In this document: one piece after another, positions 18,223 to 28,178 of the stretch | How positions within the stretch are numbered: the stretch's first letter is position 1 | Layout: each line of letters begins with the position of its first letter | Assembly: GCA_021107455.1 (NCBI GenBank) | Contig: JAIOSU010000194.1 | Location: forward strand, 1-54,528 | Origin: Clostridiales bacterium | GTDB lineage: Bacteria; Bacillota; Clostridia; Peptostreptococcales; Acidaminobacteraceae | DNA: 54,528 nucleotides | Reading direction: 5' to 3' | Notes under the pieces: model-generated | The model's input: the letters and a program-made list of their open reading frames with translations, nothing else | The model's database searches: none | What the model was told of the DNA's origin: nothing | Made by a program: the position numbers and the translations under genes

Positions 18223-19192
18223 TATTTTCCCCTTTATAAGGTGATTCTGTAAACTCAATCGTCCCCAAATCCGCATCTATTTTCACATGAACACCAAATG
18301 GAAGCATCAACTGCGGAGTATTGTGACCGGCATAAAGATTTGTAATGGTCGGTTTTCCCCAAGGGCGTATCACCTCTTCAAATATTTCCTCAAGTGATAG
18401 ATCCTTTCCTCCATAAGATTTCTTTTCTTCTTGAACACAATCGGTCCACGTCCCCAGTATAATTCCTATGCAGTCCTTGAATTTACCTGCAAGTGCAAGT
18501 GCGGTAAGCATTCGGTCCACAACATAAGCGGATTCATGCACTTCCTCGATGAAAAGTACTTTTCCTTTGGTGTCGATTTCATAGGGCGACCCCAAAGTGG
18601 AGATCATAAGCGATAAATTACCTCCGACAAGTGGACCTTCCGCTTTGCCTCCCACCAGTTTACCGAGAGGAAATTCCTTTGGATTATCAACTACGCCCAA
18701 AGGTCCTGTGCCAAAAAGATTGGCATGGTAGGACTCATAAGTGAATGTGTCGAATTTCACTTGTTGTTCTTCATCATATTGATACATATCAGATAATGCC
18801 ATTGGTCCGTGAAATGTGACTAACCCGCATTTGTTTTGGAACGCCATATGTAGAGCAGTAATATCACTGTATCCGACAAATACTTTTGGATGACGCGAGA
18901 TGATCCCGTAATCGATTTTGTCGAGTAGTCTGGTGGCGCCTGAGCCACCCTTTAAACAAATGATGCCTTTTATAGTTGTATCGCTGAATGCGTCGTGAAT
19001 ATCCTTCAGCCTTATGTCGTCTGTCCCCGCCAAATGGCCATGATGCGAAAAACACGATGGATAATATACAGGCTCAAGTCCAAGTGCGCGCAGTCCTTTT
19101 TCCGATCGCCTTACCTTGTTCGGATCCGCTGGTGTAGATGGTGCGATTATAGCTACTCTGTCCCCTTTTTGTAGTTGTTCTGGTTTTACCAT
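18215..19192 (-). CDS. ldcA: L,D-carboxypeptidase, S66 family
   Basis: A cytosolic serine carboxypeptidase of 325 residues that removes the terminal D-Ala from L-Ala-gamma-D-Glu-DAP-D-Ala tetrapeptides in murein recycling. The nucleophile Ser is in VGYSDITALH (near residue 105), the catalytic Glu in FIEEVHESAY (near 205) and the His in NLYAGHNTP (near 280). Usual S66 length is about 305-330. The in-frame start at 19252 is rejected; ATG 19192 has GGAGG five bases upstream. It is the first gene of its operon, preceded by a sigma-54 promoter and divergent from the sigma-54 activator gene. Confidence 0.92.
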   Translation of the reverse strand: MVKPEQLQKGDRVAIIAPSTPADPNKVRRSEKGLRALGLEPVYYPSCFSHHGHLAGTDDIRLKDIHDAFSDTTIKGIICLKGGSGATRLLDKIDYGIISRHPKVFVGYSDITALHMAFQNKCGLVTFHGPMALSDMYQYDEEQQVKFDTFTYESYHANLFGTGPLGVVDNPKEFPLGKLVGGKAEGPLVGGNLSLMISTLGSPYEIDTKGKVLFIEEVHESAYVVDRMLTALALAGKFKDCIGIILGTWTDCVQEEKKSYGGKDLSLEEIFEEVIRPWGKPTITNLYAGHNTPQLMLPFGVHVKIDADLGTIEFTESPYKGENNE

Positions 19193-19228
19193 GTTAACCT
19201 CCACTAAAAACTTCTCTGTGTTATTTTC

Positions 19229-19245
19229 TGCAATAAATATGCCAA
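19229..19245 (-). promoter_or_regulatory. Sigma-54 promoter of the ldcA-alr-lysA operon
   Basis: On the minus strand: TTGGCAT-ATTTA-TTGCA. The GG (-24) and GC (-12) pairs are separated by ten bases, matching the sigma-54 consensus fully at the invariant positions. Transcription would start about 25 bp before the ATG at 19192. The opening TTGGCAT and final TTGCA are identical to those at 21232 and 30309. Confidence 0.85.
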
Positions 19246-19262
19246 GTGTCAAATTCGTATGT

Positions 19263-19268
19263 TATAAT
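19263..19268 (+). promoter_or_regulatory. Possible -10 box of the sigma-54 activator gene
   Basis: TATAAT lies 27 bp before the activator start. No good -35 is seen; TGCCAA at 17 bp is poor and overlaps the -24 element of the divergent ldcA promoter, so the two transcription units may interfere. Confidence 0.35.
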
Positions 19269-19294
19269 CTAAGCAAATTGGTACAAAGGAGTAG

Positions 19295-21151
19295 ATGATG
19301 CCAGATCTTTATTATGAAAGTATTTTAGATGTAGTTGAAGAAGGCCTAGTGGTCATCGATATGTCAGGAAAAATAAAAACATATAATAGAAGAGCTAAAG
19401 AAATCACAGGGATTTTACTCAGTCATTCAAAACCTCACGGTAGTGGTCAACTTGAAAAAGGGGATCTCGTCATTATTGCAGACAACCGTCTTGGATATGA
19501 TGACGGTGGGCTGAGTGCTGAAGACCTCAAAAAAATCGGTATCGATGACAATGATATCGCGCAAGGTGAAGCTTTTGTAGCTGTGGGATTGTATGACACG
19601 CCCAAAATCAAAGGCGTACATAAGAATTGGCGCAACAGGGCCGGCAACGACCGATTGATTTTTCAGACTCAGTTTGACAACCGCTTGATCGAGGTGGAAA
19701 TTGATATCGTGAAGAAAACCATAGACATTAAAGTCGATGGTGACTCATATAAGATGAGATATTCACTTGCCATCGGGCACATGGTTGTCTATTCGCATGA
19801 CCTCAATGAAGTGAAATTTTATCAGGCCAGAGGATACAGCATCAGAAACGAAACCATTGCGGAATTGCTTGAAGGCAAGCCATTCAAAGCTAAGGGCAAT
19901 TATGAGGAAACTATTGATGTCATTGACATGCCCATCGGTAAAGTTTTTGATAGTCCGACACTGCTCAGCAGAATTGAAACCTGTATCGCAGGAGAAAATG
20001 ATTATTTTATCAATGAATATTATGAGATCCATAAAAGGCCTACAGTCTGTTCACTGATGCCACTGAAAAGCAACAAGGAAGTGTTATTGAAACTCATTGA
20101 TGTATCCAACATCGAGGCATTGATCACCGAGCGCAACCGCTTGATTGTAACAATGGAGAAAACCAACAAATCGCTGGATGTCACATCTGATCCGAAAACC
20201 GATTGGATTTCAGATGGCATCATCGGTTACAGCAGTGCTATGCAACGGATCAAGTACTTGGCACAACGCGCAGCAATGACAAAAAGTACTGTTTTGATCA
20301 CCGGTGAAAGTGGCACTGGTAAAACATTCATCGCCAGGGAAATCCACAATCTCATGTTCAAGAATTCTGAGCGTCCATTTATAAGTGTCAATTGTACTGC
20401 AATCCCTCAAAATCTGTTTGAAAGTGAGTTGTTCGGATATAACAAAGGGGCTTTTACCGGCGCTGAGAAAAGCGGTAAACCAGGCTTTTTCGAACTGGCT
20501 GAGAACGGGACTTTGTTTCTCGATGAAATTGGTGAGTTGCCACTTGAAATGCAGGTGAAATTACTCCATGTCCTCCAAAGCAAGAAATTCTACAAAGTCG
20601 GAGCAACAACACCGACAAGTGTTAATGTGAGGATTATCGCCGCAACAAATAAGGATTTGGCCGAGGAGATTCAGAAGAAAAACTTCCGTGAAGACCTCTA
20701 TTATAGAATCAACGGGTTTCCAATAGAAATTCCTCCCCTGCGTAAGCGAAAATCAGATTTGTTCCCACTCATCAATAATGCGGTGGAAAAACTGACCAAA
20801 GATTTCGATGGCGCAAGAAAGCTGCTGTCAGGGGAAGCACTCGACCTTCTTCTTCAATATGATTGGCCAGGTAATATTCGCGAGCTCGAAAATACCATTG
20901 AACTCGCATACAATATGTCAGATGGCGCATGGATCAGGGAAGAAGATCTGAACTTGCCGATCAAACCCAGAGCCGCCATGAATCTAAGGGAACATCTGGA
21001 TTTTGTGGAACGTGACTATATTTTGGAAAAATTAAACGAAGTCCAATATGATGTGAAAAAAGCGATTCATTGTTTAAGCATTTCCAAATCAGTCTTCTAT
21101 GAGAAGATAAAAAAACATAAGATCATACTGAATCGTCAACACGAGTCCTGA
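19295..21151 (+). CDS. Sigma-54-dependent transcriptional activator with PAS-like sensor
   Basis: A 618-residue enhancer-binding protein. The N-terminal part starts with a PAS-like segment ([20 protein letters not shown]) and a further ligand-sensing region to about residue 300. The AAA+ domain carries Walker [12 protein letters not shown] (near 335), the sigma-54 contact loop GAFTGA (near 386), Walker [15 protein letters not shown] and an arginine region REDLYYRI. A Fis-type helix-turn-helix ends the protein (near 575-612). Two ATGs are possible (19295, 19298); the second is better spaced from AAGGAG. It lies between two sigma-54 promoters and very likely activates them; a cell-wall peptide or D-amino acid effector is inferred. 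Confidence 0.94.
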   Translation: MMPDLYYESILDVVEEGLVVIDMSGKIKTYNRRAKEITGILLSHSKPHGSGQLEKGDLVIIADNRLGYDDGGLSAEDLKKIGIDDNDIAQGEAFVAVGLYDTPKIKGVHKNWRNRAGNDRLIFQTQFDNRLIEVEIDIVKKTIDIKVDGDSYKMRYSLAIGHMVVYSHDLNEVKFYQARGYSIRNETIAELLEGKPFKAKGNYEETIDVIDMPIGKVFDSPTLLSRIETCIAGENDYFINEYYEIHKRPTVCSLMPLKSNKEVLLKLIDVSNIEALITERNRLIVTMEKTNKSLDVTSDPKTDWISDGIIGYSSAMQRIKYLAQRAAMTKSTVLITGESGTGKTFIAREIHNLMFKNSERPFISVNCTAIPQNLFESELFGYNKGAFTGAEKSGKPGFFELAENGTLFLDEIGELPLEMQVKLLHVLQSKKFYKVGATTPTSVNVRIIAATNKDLAEEIQKKNFREDLYYRINGFPIEIPPLRKRKSDLFPLINNAVEKLTKDFDGARKLLSGEALDLLLQYDWPGNIRELENTIELAYNMSDGAWIREEDLNLPIKPRAAMNLREHLDFVERDYILEKLNEVQYDVKKAIHCLSISKSVFYEKIKKHKIILNRQHES

Positions 21152-21159
21152 ATTCAGGA
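21146..21159. promoter_or_regulatory. Perfect 14-bp palindrome, candidate enhancer site
   Basis: TCCTGAATTCAGGA overlaps the stop codon of the activator gene and lies about 75-90 bp upstream of the -24 element at 21233. That is the usual distance for an upstream activating sequence. I do not see the same sequence near the other two sigma-54 promoters, so the assignment is weak. Confidence 0.35.
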
Positions 21160-21160
21160 A

Positions 21161-21196
21161 AACAAGTCCGGAAATCCGGACTTGTTTTGTTTTTTG
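21161..21196 (+). terminator. Terminator after the activator gene
   Basis: AACAAGTCCGG and CCGGACTTGTT pair over 11 bp around a four-base loop, followed by a run rich in T (TTGTTTTTTG). It separates the activator from the transporter operon. Confidence 0.82.
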
Positions 21197-21231
21197 TACA
21201 AACCAATCGCTCTATTCAGAATATTTTGAAT

Positions 21232-21248
21232 TTGGCATGAGAATTGCA
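21232..21248 (+). promoter_or_regulatory. Sigma-54 promoter of the peptide transporter operon
   Basis: TTGGCAT-GAGAA-TTGCA, with GG at 21234-21235 and GC at 21246-21247. The start site would lie near 21259, leaving a leader of about 57 bases before the ATG at 21316, which has AAGGAGG. Confidence 0.9.
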
Positions 21249-21315
21249 GAAATATAAGTAAGCCATAGAGAAACCTAGGGGGGTTTCCAGGATACTATTT
21301 AAGGAGGTTTCACAT

Positions 21316-23207
21316 ATGAAACGAATTTTGTCGCTTGCTTTGGTATTGGTGTTGATTCTAACGGCATTTACAGGTTGCGCTGACAATTCGGCTGATGATC
21401 CCGCACAGCCTGCTGTCACACCTGCGCCTGCCAACAATGATACCACTACAACTGAACCACCTGCAACGGAACAAGTTTACAACACAATTTATTCAGGTGA
21501 ACTTACAACGCTCAACTATTTGATCACCGCATCAGAAAATGAATTTGCCATCGCCAGTAATCTTGTTGATTCTTTGATCGATTATGATCAATATGGTGTT
21601 GCTCAGCCGGCACTTGCTGAATCATGGACAGTGTCTGATGACAAGACCGTTTGGACTTTCAAAATCAGAGAAGGTGTCAATTGGTATACTTTTGATGGTG
21701 AAGAATATGCAGAAGTCACCGCTCAGGACTGGGTAGATGCAATGACCTATATCTTGAACCCTGACAACAGTTCTGCAACTGCTCAAATCGCATATGGCGT
21801 ACTTAAAAACGCAGAAGCCTTCTACAATGGTGAAGTTACTGATTTTGCCGAAGTTGGTGTAAAGGCGATTGATACTTACACACTGGAATACACATTGGAA
21901 AGACCTACCCCTTATTTCCTTTCCATGTTGAACTATGTGACATTCTTCCCTGTTAATGGACAATTTCTTGCAGATTCTGAGCATCGTTTCGGAACACACA
22001 ACTCAACACTTCTTTACAATGGCGCATACATTTTAGAAACTTATGAGCCACAATCAAGAAGAGTTCTTGTGAAAAATCAAAATTATTGGGATGCATCAAA
22101 AATCTATATCGAAAAAATCAATTACAGATACAACAAAGAAGCCAGTGCAGTTGCACAAGAACTTTACCTACCACAATCTCTTCAGCCATGTTGGATGAAT
22201 GGATGAATGATCCAGCGAAAAAAGCACTGGTACGTCCAGGACGCCCTAGCTTCTATACATTCTTCTTCACACTCAACTTCAACCCTAATTACAGTGAAGA
22301 ATATGGACCAGATAATTGGAAAATCGCAGTCAATAACCTGAATTTCAGAAAATCATTGTTCCATGGTCTTAACAGAACCGCTGTCATGCTTACTCATGAA
22401 CCATTTGACCCACAAAACAGAATGCTTAATACCATCACACCTTTCAACTTTGTCGGTGCAACAGATGGTGACTTTACTGAACTTCCTGGACTTGAAAAAT
22501 TTACAAACACTGAATCTTTCAACGCCGATCTCGCAAATGATTTTAAAGCGAAAGCAATGTCTGAACTCGAAGGCATAGTGACCTTCCCTGTTCAAGTTGT
22601 GGTGCCATACAACACAGGATCAAGTGCCAATGCCGATAGAGCTCAAGTGCTTGAACAACAACTTGAAACTTTGTTAGGCAAAGAGTACATCGATGTGGTC
22701 ATATTGCCATATCCTCCAACAGGATACCTCAATGAAACACGTCGTGCTGGTAATTATTCACTTCAAGAAGTCAACTGGGGACCTGACTACGCCGATCCTC
22801 AAGCTTACACAGATCCTTTCCACAGAGGCGGCAATTATAACTTCCCTGAGTACACTACAGAAGTTGACGAAAATGGCCTCAATAAGTTTGATGTCTATGA
22901 ATCCATGGTCGAGGCTGCAAAAGCTGAAGTCCTTGATAATGACCTCAGATACAACATGTTTGCGGACGCTGAAGGATACATGATTGAAAACGCATGGTTA
23001 ATTCCATTCTCAACTGGTGGTGGCGGTTACGTATCCTCTAAACTCAATCCATTTGATGGTCCTTTCTCTCCATTTGGCGTAGCCGGTTTGAGATGGAAAG
23101 GTCAGAAAGTTATGGATCAACCTATGAGTACAGAAGTATACTACCAATTAAGAGAAGAGTGGGAGCAAAATCGAGAATTAGCGCTAAAGAATGCTAAAGA
23201 GAATTAA
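21316..23207 (+). pseudogene. Peptide-binding lipoprotein (OppA family), frame broken near 22171-22176
   Basis: Two reading frames together encode one family-5 solute-binding protein of about 630 residues. The first (21316-22206) has the lipoprotein signal MKRILSLALVLVLILTAFTGC and typical DDKTVWTFKIREGVNWYT; it is family-like through KEASAVAQELYL. The second resumes the family pattern at ISSAMLDEWMNDPAKKALV and runs to 23207. The break lies in 22171-22176, where one base is missing. It is the first gene of the transporter operon and should capture extracellular peptides. No slippery heptamer is visible there, so programmed shifting is unlikely. Either the gene is inactivated, which would disable the transporter, or the sequence has an error. 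Confidence 0.85.
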
Positions 23208-23213
23208 TCCTCC

Positions 23214-23254
23214 AGCAGGATAGCCCGATCCACTGGGCTATCTTGCTCCATTTT
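23214..23254 (+). terminator. Attenuator-like hairpin between binding protein and oppB
   Basis: AGCAGGATAGCCC and GGGCTATCTTGCT form a stem of 13 positions with one mismatch around an eight-base loop, followed by TTTT. It lies 7 bp after the binding-protein stop and likely reduces permease expression relative to the binding protein. Confidence 0.6.
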
Positions 23255-23275
23255 ATGACTTAAGGAGACACAGCT

Positions 23276-24220
23276 ATGATCAAATACACTCTTAAACGCT
23301 CTTTGCAATCACTTGGAACACTTTTCATCGTCATTACCGTTGTCTTTCTTTTGATGAGACTTATGCCTGAAGAAGGTTATTTTGGTTCCGGTTTTGAAAA
23401 ACTAGATGAAGTTCAAAAAGAAGCGATACTTAAAAATATGGGCCTAAGAGACCCATTAGTCATACAACTTAAAAATTTTTACATCAAGTTGGCCAAGTTT
23501 GATTTTGGGACTTCTACCACTTACAGACCCAACGTCTCAGTCAACGAGATCATCAAGGACAAAATTCCCTATTCCCTATGGCTTGGACTTTCCAGCGTCT
23601 TCATCTCTATGATTGTTGGTATAGCCTCGGGCATAATGATGGCCAGGAACAAAAATGGTCCTCTTGACAAATTGGGTACACTTTACATCGTCATCATCAA
23701 TGCTGTTCCTGCGGCAGTCTATTATCTTTTCCTACAGCTTTATTTGACCAAATTTCTCAATCTGCCAATCCTCTTTGATGTAGAAAGACCTGTGAGTTGG
23801 ATCTTGCCGATTATATCTATGTCGCTTGGTTCGATTGCCGCATATGCGATGTGGATGAGAAGATACATGGTCGACGAACTCAACAAAGACTACATCAAGC
23901 TCGCTAGAGCAAAAGGTATGAAGAGCAAGAACATCATGACCAGTCATGTTATGAGAAACGCACTCGTTCCAATGGTGCAGTACTTTCCAGCGTCAATTCT
24001 CATGGCGATCGGTGGCTCTCTTTATATCGAATCACTTTATTCCATTCCAGGAATGGGTGGTCTACTTGTAGATTCGATTCAAAGACAGGACAATGCTTTG
24101 GTCCAAGCTCTGGTTTTGATATTTTCAGCCATCAGTATATTTGGACTCTTAATGGGTGACATACTTATGGCACTGGTGGATCCACGTATTAAATTCGGTA
24201 ACTCAGGAGGCGGAAGATGA
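23276..24220 (+). CDS. oppB: Peptide ABC transporter permease, OppB/DppB type
   Basis: A 314-residue membrane protein with six hydrophobic segments. It starts with MIKYTLKRSLQSLGTLFIVI, the usual amphipathic opening of DppB-like permeases. The EAA loop is YIKLARAKGMKSKNIMTSHV, followed by IESLYSIPGMGGLLVDSI near the C-terminus, a family signature. It forms the channel with OppC, whose ATG overlaps its stop by 4 bp. Ribosome site AAGGAG precedes the ATG. Confidence 0.93.
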   Translation: MIKYTLKRSLQSLGTLFIVITVVFLLMRLMPEEGYFGSGFEKLDEVQKEAILKNMGLRDPLVIQLKNFYIKLAKFDFGTSTTYRPNVSVNEIIKDKIPYSLWLGLSSVFISMIVGIASGIMMARNKNGPLDKLGTLYIVIINAVPAAVYYLFLQLYLTKFLNLPILFDVERPVSWILPIISMSLGSIAAYAMWMRRYMVDELNKDYIKLARAKGMKSKNIMTSHVMRNALVPMVQYFPASILMAIGGSLYIESLYSIPGMGGLLVDSIQRQDNALVQALVLIFSAISIFGLLMGDILMALVDPRIKFGNSGGGR

Positions 24221-25185
24221 AGCTAAAAAACCACGACAGATTAACAGAACACATAGCTGACAATCTTTTCGAATTCGCAAACGTTGAGACTGATAAATCA
24301 GAAATTGCCGGTTACTCCAATTATTCCTATTGGCGCTCTACTGTCCAAGTTTTTCTTAAAAACAAAACTGCTGTAGTCTTCCTAGGAGTCATCGTTATAC
24401 TTCTTTTATTTACATTGATTCAACCCTTTTTACCGGGCCAAAAGGATCCAACTTTCATTCACATCAATCCCGAAACATTCATGCAGTTTAGAAACATCAA
24501 GCCCGGATCGGAATTCTGGTTTGGAACAAATGCCATAGGTCAAGACCTTTGGGCTAGAATCTGGAGTGGAACGAGAACTTCACTATTGATCGGTTTTGCA
24601 GTAGGGCTTTTCGAAGTGGTCATAGGCATAATCATCGGAACACTTTGGGGTTATGTCAAAAAACTTGACCGAATCATCACTGAAATCTACAATGTTTGGA
24701 ACAATATCCCTACTACGGTGGTTCTCATTCTATTGACCTACATTTTCAGACCTAGTCTTTCCACTTTGATCTTCGCAATGGCTATAACAGGTTGGCTTTC
24801 CATGGCTAGACTTGTCAGAAACCTTGTTACAATAATCCGTGACAGAGAGTACAATATGGCGTCCAGATGTCTTGGAACACCAACTTACCGTATACTGACA
24901 AAAAATATGCTGCCATATCTCGTATCAGTCATCATGCTTAGAGTTGCTCTAGCAATACCAATGGCAATCGGAGCTGAAGTCTTCTTAACCTATATAGGCC
25001 TTGGACTTCCAGTGCAGATTCCTTCTCTAGGCAATCTTGTCAATGAAGGCCGAGTCCTTATGATGAGTGAATCTTTACGTTATCAGCTATTCTTCCCTGC
25101 AATCGTCATTTCAATGATAACAATTTCTTTTTACGTGATGGGAAATGCATTTGCAGATGCCGCCGATCCGAAAAATCACGTATAG
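24217..25185 (+). CDS. oppC: Peptide ABC transporter permease, OppC/DppC type
   Basis: A 322-residue membrane protein. It has a cytosolic N-terminus of about 45 residues, then FLKNKTAVVFLGVIVILLLF as the first membrane segment. FGTNAIGQDLWARIWSGTRTS is the characteristic DppC loop, and the EAA region is YNMASRCLGTPTYRILTKNM. TYIGLGLPVQIPSLGNLV closes the domain. It is translationally coupled to oppB and followed 9 bp later by the first ATPase gene. Confidence 0.93.
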   Translation: MKLKNHDRLTEHIADNLFEFANVETDKSEIAGYSNYSYWRSTVQVFLKNKTAVVFLGVIVILLLFTLIQPFLPGQKDPTFIHINPETFMQFRNIKPGSEFWFGTNAIGQDLWARIWSGTRTSLLIGFAVGLFEVVIGIIIGTLWGYVKKLDRIITEIYNVWNNIPTTVVLILLTYIFRPSLSTLIFAMAITGWLSMARLVRNLVTIIRDREYNMASRCLGTPTYRILTKNMLPYLVSVIMLRVALAIPMAIGAEVFLTYIGLGLPVQIPSLGNLVNEGRVLMMSESLRYQLFFPAIVISMITISFYVMGNAFADAADPKNHV

Positions 25186-25194
25186 GAGGCCACT

Positions 25195-26253
25195 ATGAAT
25201 ACTATAGATAGAACACTTGAACCCATACTCGAACTCAAGGACCTCGTCATCAAGTTCAATTTGAGAGGAAAGACTCTGACTGCGATCAGAAGTGCGTCAC
25301 TTGAACTTTACAAGGGCGAAAGCTTGGCAATCGTTGGTGAATCCGGTTCGGGAAAATCAGTGCTCACCAAATCATGCATGGGTCTTTTAGACGCAAACGG
25401 ATGGGTTGACTCCGGGGAAATCATTTACAAAGGAAACAACATCTCTACTTACAAAGTCGAAAAAGATTGGCTGAAGATCAGGGGTAAAGAGATTGCCATG
25501 GTCTTCCAAGATCCAATGACCTCACTCAACCCACTTAAGACCATAGGCAAACAAGTTCAAGAAACCCTTGAACTTCATCAGAAGTACTTGAACAAAGAAG
25601 ATGCCAAAAGAGCCACCTATGACCTTTTGACCAGTGTGGGTATCGATAATCCAGTAAAAAGATACAAACAATATCCCCATGAATTTTCCGGTGGAATGAG
25701 GCAAAGAATTGTAATCGCAATCGCCGTCGCATGCAGACCTGAAATTCTCATTTGCGATGAACCTACTACAGCACTTGATGTGACTATCCAAGCTCAGATC
25801 ATAGAACTTCTGGAAAGCCTCCAGCGTGTTTATGAACTTACAATTGTCTACATCACACACGATCTCGGTGTTGTCGCTCACGTCGCTGACAGAGTTGCTG
25901 TCATGTACGCAGGAGAAATTGTTGAAGTCGGTACGGCTGACGAGATCTTTTATGAGCCTATTCACCCTTATACCAATGCACTTTTAAGCTCATTGCCTCA
26001 ACTTGGCGTTAAAGGTGAGGATCTTAGTGCCATAAAGGGCACGCCTCCAAATTTATTCAAAACGATTAAGGGAGATGCTTTCGCACCCAGAAATCCAAAT
26101 GCACTTAAGGTGGATTTCCTGCATGAGCCACCTATGGTTCAAGTCTCTCCTACCCACAAAGCCAAAACATGGTTACTTGACCCTCGTGCACCAAAGGTGC
26201 CAATCTCGGAGAATGTCATCAGACTTAAAAACGAATGGGGGTCAAACGAATGA
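25195..26253 (+). CDS. oppD: Peptide ABC transporter ATPase, OppD/DppD type
   Basis: A 352-residue nucleotide-binding subunit. Walker A is [11 protein letters not shown], the Q-loop region [10 protein letters not shown], the signature [16 protein letters not shown], Walker [14 protein letters not shown], and the switch His lies in [15 protein letters not shown]. The C-terminal oligopeptide-transporter extension is present, but APRNPNAL lacks the cysteines of the FAPRCxxA motif that binds an iron-sulfur cluster in several DppD proteins. Its stop overlaps the start of oppF by 4 bp (ATGA). Confidence 0.93.
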   Translation: MNTIDRTLEPILELKDLVIKFNLRGKTLTAIRSASLELYKGESLAIVGESGSGKSVLTKSCMGLLDANGWVDSGEIIYKGNNISTYKVEKDWLKIRGKEIAMVFQDPMTSLNPLKTIGKQVQETLELHQKYLNKEDAKRATYDLLTSVGIDNPVKRYKQYPHEFSGGMRQRIVIAIAVACRPEILICDEPTTALDVTIQAQIIELLESLQRVYELTIVYITHDLGVVAHVADRVAVMYAGEIVEVGTADEIFYEPIHPYTNALLSSLPQLGVKGEDLSAIKGTPPNLFKTIKGDAFAPRNPNALKVDFLHEPPMVQVSPTHKAKTWLLDPRAPKVPISENVIRLKNEWGSNE

Positions 26254-27200
26254 ATGAAAGAAAAAAACTTCTCGAAGTCAAAAATATAAGTGTCGTTTTC
26301 GGGAGCAGGAAAAAGGCTTTCACAGCCGTAGACGATGTCAGTTTCGATATTTATGAAGGGGAAACATTTGGACTGGTTGGAGAATCCGGTTCCGGAAAAA
26401 CAACCATCGGGAGAGCAATCATAAGAATCAATGCGATCACATCCGGTGAAATCACTTTTGAGGGTGAGCGCATCAGTGGTAAGATTGATAAGAAGAAAGA
26501 CAAGAAGGTTGTCCAAGATATACAAATGATTTTTCAAGATCCCATGTCATCGCTGAACGAACGGGCTAAAGTGGATTATATCATCTCTGAAGGCTTATAT
26601 AATCTCAGAAACTACGCAAATGATGCTGAACGAAAGAAAATTGTCGATGATGCATTATTGGAAGTCGGTCTTTTGCCTGAATTCTCCAGTAGATTTCCAC
26701 ACGAATTCTCAGGTGGCCAACGTCAAAGAATTGGAATAGCAAGATCACTGGTTATGCAACCGAAATTTATAATCGCTGATGAGCCGATCTCCGCACTCGA
26801 TGTCTCCATTAGGGCACAGGTGCTTAATTTGATGAATCGATTGAAGAAAGACCTCGGCCTTACTTATCTGTTCATTGCTCACGATTTATCCATTGTCAGG
26901 TTTATCACCGATCGTGTAGGAGTCATTCACAAAGGACGATTGGTGGAGCTTGCTGAGACAGAGGAATTATACAACAACCCACTTCATCCTTATACAAGGA
27001 GTCTCTTATCAGCAATACCTATGCCGAATCCAAATTATGAAAAGAGCCGCAAGGTTGTGTTTTACGATCCAAGCCAGCATCAGTACGACATTGATGCTCC
27101 AAAATGGGTTGAAATCACTCCTGGGCACTTCATTCTCGCCAACCAGATGGAGATTGACGAATACAAGACCATGCTAGAATCAAATTCAAAGGGGGAATAG
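26250..27200 (+). CDS. oppF: Peptide ABC transporter ATPase, OppF/DppF type
   Basis: A 316-residue partner of OppD. Walker A is [13 protein letters not shown], the Q-loop region [11 protein letters not shown], the signature [16 protein letters not shown], Walker [15 protein letters not shown], and the switch His is in [12 protein letters not shown] 26250 overlaps the oppD stop and is preceded by GGGGG, whereas the in-frame codon at 26235 lacks a good site. The C-terminal tail after [12 protein letters not shown] carries TPGHFILA, the usual OppF ending. The next gene follows after 3 bp. Confidence 0.93.
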   Translation: MNERKKLLEVKNISVVFGSRKKAFTAVDDVSFDIYEGETFGLVGESGSGKTTIGRAIIRINAITSGEITFEGERISGKIDKKKDKKVVQDIQMIFQDPMSSLNERAKVDYIISEGLYNLRNYANDAERKKIVDDALLEVGLLPEFSSRFPHEFSGGQRQRIGIARSLVMQPKFIIADEPISALDVSIRAQVLNLMNRLKKDLGLTYLFIAHDLSIVRFITDRVGVIHKGRLVELAETEELYNNPLHPYTRSLLSAIPMPNPNYEKSRKVVFYDPSQHQYDIDAPKWVEITPGHFILANQMEIDEYKTMLESNSKGE

Positions 27201-27203
27201 ACT

Positions 27204-28178
27204 ATGCAAAACAATTTGCTTACATGGGAACCCAAATTATATGATCAACCCTTTCACATTGAAAAAGACAACCTGACTGCCGAGTGGGTCTCTAAAGTCA
27301 AGGAAGTCTCACCATTCGAACGTTTGGTTGTCTCATGGAATACGACAACTTTCGAAAACACCAATATAGAAGTGTGGATCAGAGTCAGGACTTCACAGAA
27401 CTGGAGCATGTGGTTCAGTTATGGCAAGTGGACGACCGACGGCAACAACACTGGGAGCTTTTCAGGGCAACAAGACAATTTCGCACGACTGGACATTGAC
27501 GAACTGGTGGTTCATTCCGGTTTAGGAGAAGCTGTCCAGGTGAAATTGGCACTTACCCGAAAACACTCAGATATCAATTCTCCGTCAGTTAGGGCCATCT
27601 TTGCAACACTTAGTACACCAACAAATCGATATGAGTCCACGGTTTCCTCGGACGATTTTCGACTGGACGTCCCTACCCGTTCCCAGCTTGTTGTTGAAGA
27701 AATAGGAAACATCATATGTAGTCCCACTTCTCTTTCAATGGTCCTAGAATATTATGGTCTCAACCTTCCCACTGAGCAAGTGGCCAAAGGAACAATTGAC
27801 AATGGCACTTCCATCTATGGCAACTGGTCCTATAACGTGGCTTATGCTGGAGAATGTGGTTATAAATCTTACGTGCACTATTGTGACAGTTTCGATAACG
27901 TCCTTGAACTATTGAAGCAGGACATTCCTGTAATCGCATCCATAAGAACTAAAGATGTGAGCGAACTGGATGGTGCATCTCAAGCTTATCCCAGTGGTCA
28001 TCTCATTGTAGTGACCGGTGTTGAAAAAACGGATGACGGAGTTATGGTTTGCGTCAATGATCCTGCAACAAAAACCATTGAAAATGTATCCAGGAAATAC
28101 AAATACCATCAATTTATCAAAGCATGGAAACATTTGATCTATATCATCGAAAGGCCTTCTTATGCGATTGACAGTTGA
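27204..28178 (+). CDS. C39-like cysteine peptidase in the peptide transporter operon
   Basis: A 324-residue protein with two parts. Residues 1-150 are beta-rich (WNTTTFENTNIEVWIRVRTS) and of unknown role. The C-terminal half is a papain-like C39_2-type domain with Cys172 in ICSPTSLSMVLEYYG, His266 in SGHLIVVTGV and Asp286 in VNDPA, the expected catalytic triad. No signal peptide is present, so it should act on peptides after import, or be exported by another route. It sits 3 bp after oppF and overlaps the dipeptidase gene by 17 bp. Cleavage of imported murein or branched peptides is inferred from context only. Confidence 0.8.
   Translation: MQNNLLTWEPKLYDQPFHIEKDNLTAEWVSKVKEVSPFERLVVSWNTTTFENTNIEVWIRVRTSQNWSMWFSYGKWTTDGNNTGSFSGQQDNFARLDIDELVVHSGLGEAVQVKLALTRKHSDINSPSVRAIFATLSTPTNRYESTVSSDDFRLDVPTRSQLVVEEIGNIICSPTSLSMVLEYYGLNLPTEQVAKGTIDNGTSIYGNWSYNVAYAGECGYKSYVHYCDSFDNVLELLKQDIPVIASIRTKDVSELDGASQAYPSGHLIVVTGVEKTDDGVMVCVNDPATKTIENVSRKYKYHQFIKAWKHLIYIIERPSYAIDS

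Noticed and set aside
22159-22180. Programmed frameshift in the peptide-binding protein
   Set aside because: No X-XXY-YYZ slippery site or following structure is seen at the break, and such proteins are not known to use frameshifting.
25522-25965. 147-codon open frame antisense to oppD
   Set aside because: Lies entirely within a well-conserved ATPase gene and has no ribosome binding site or domain.
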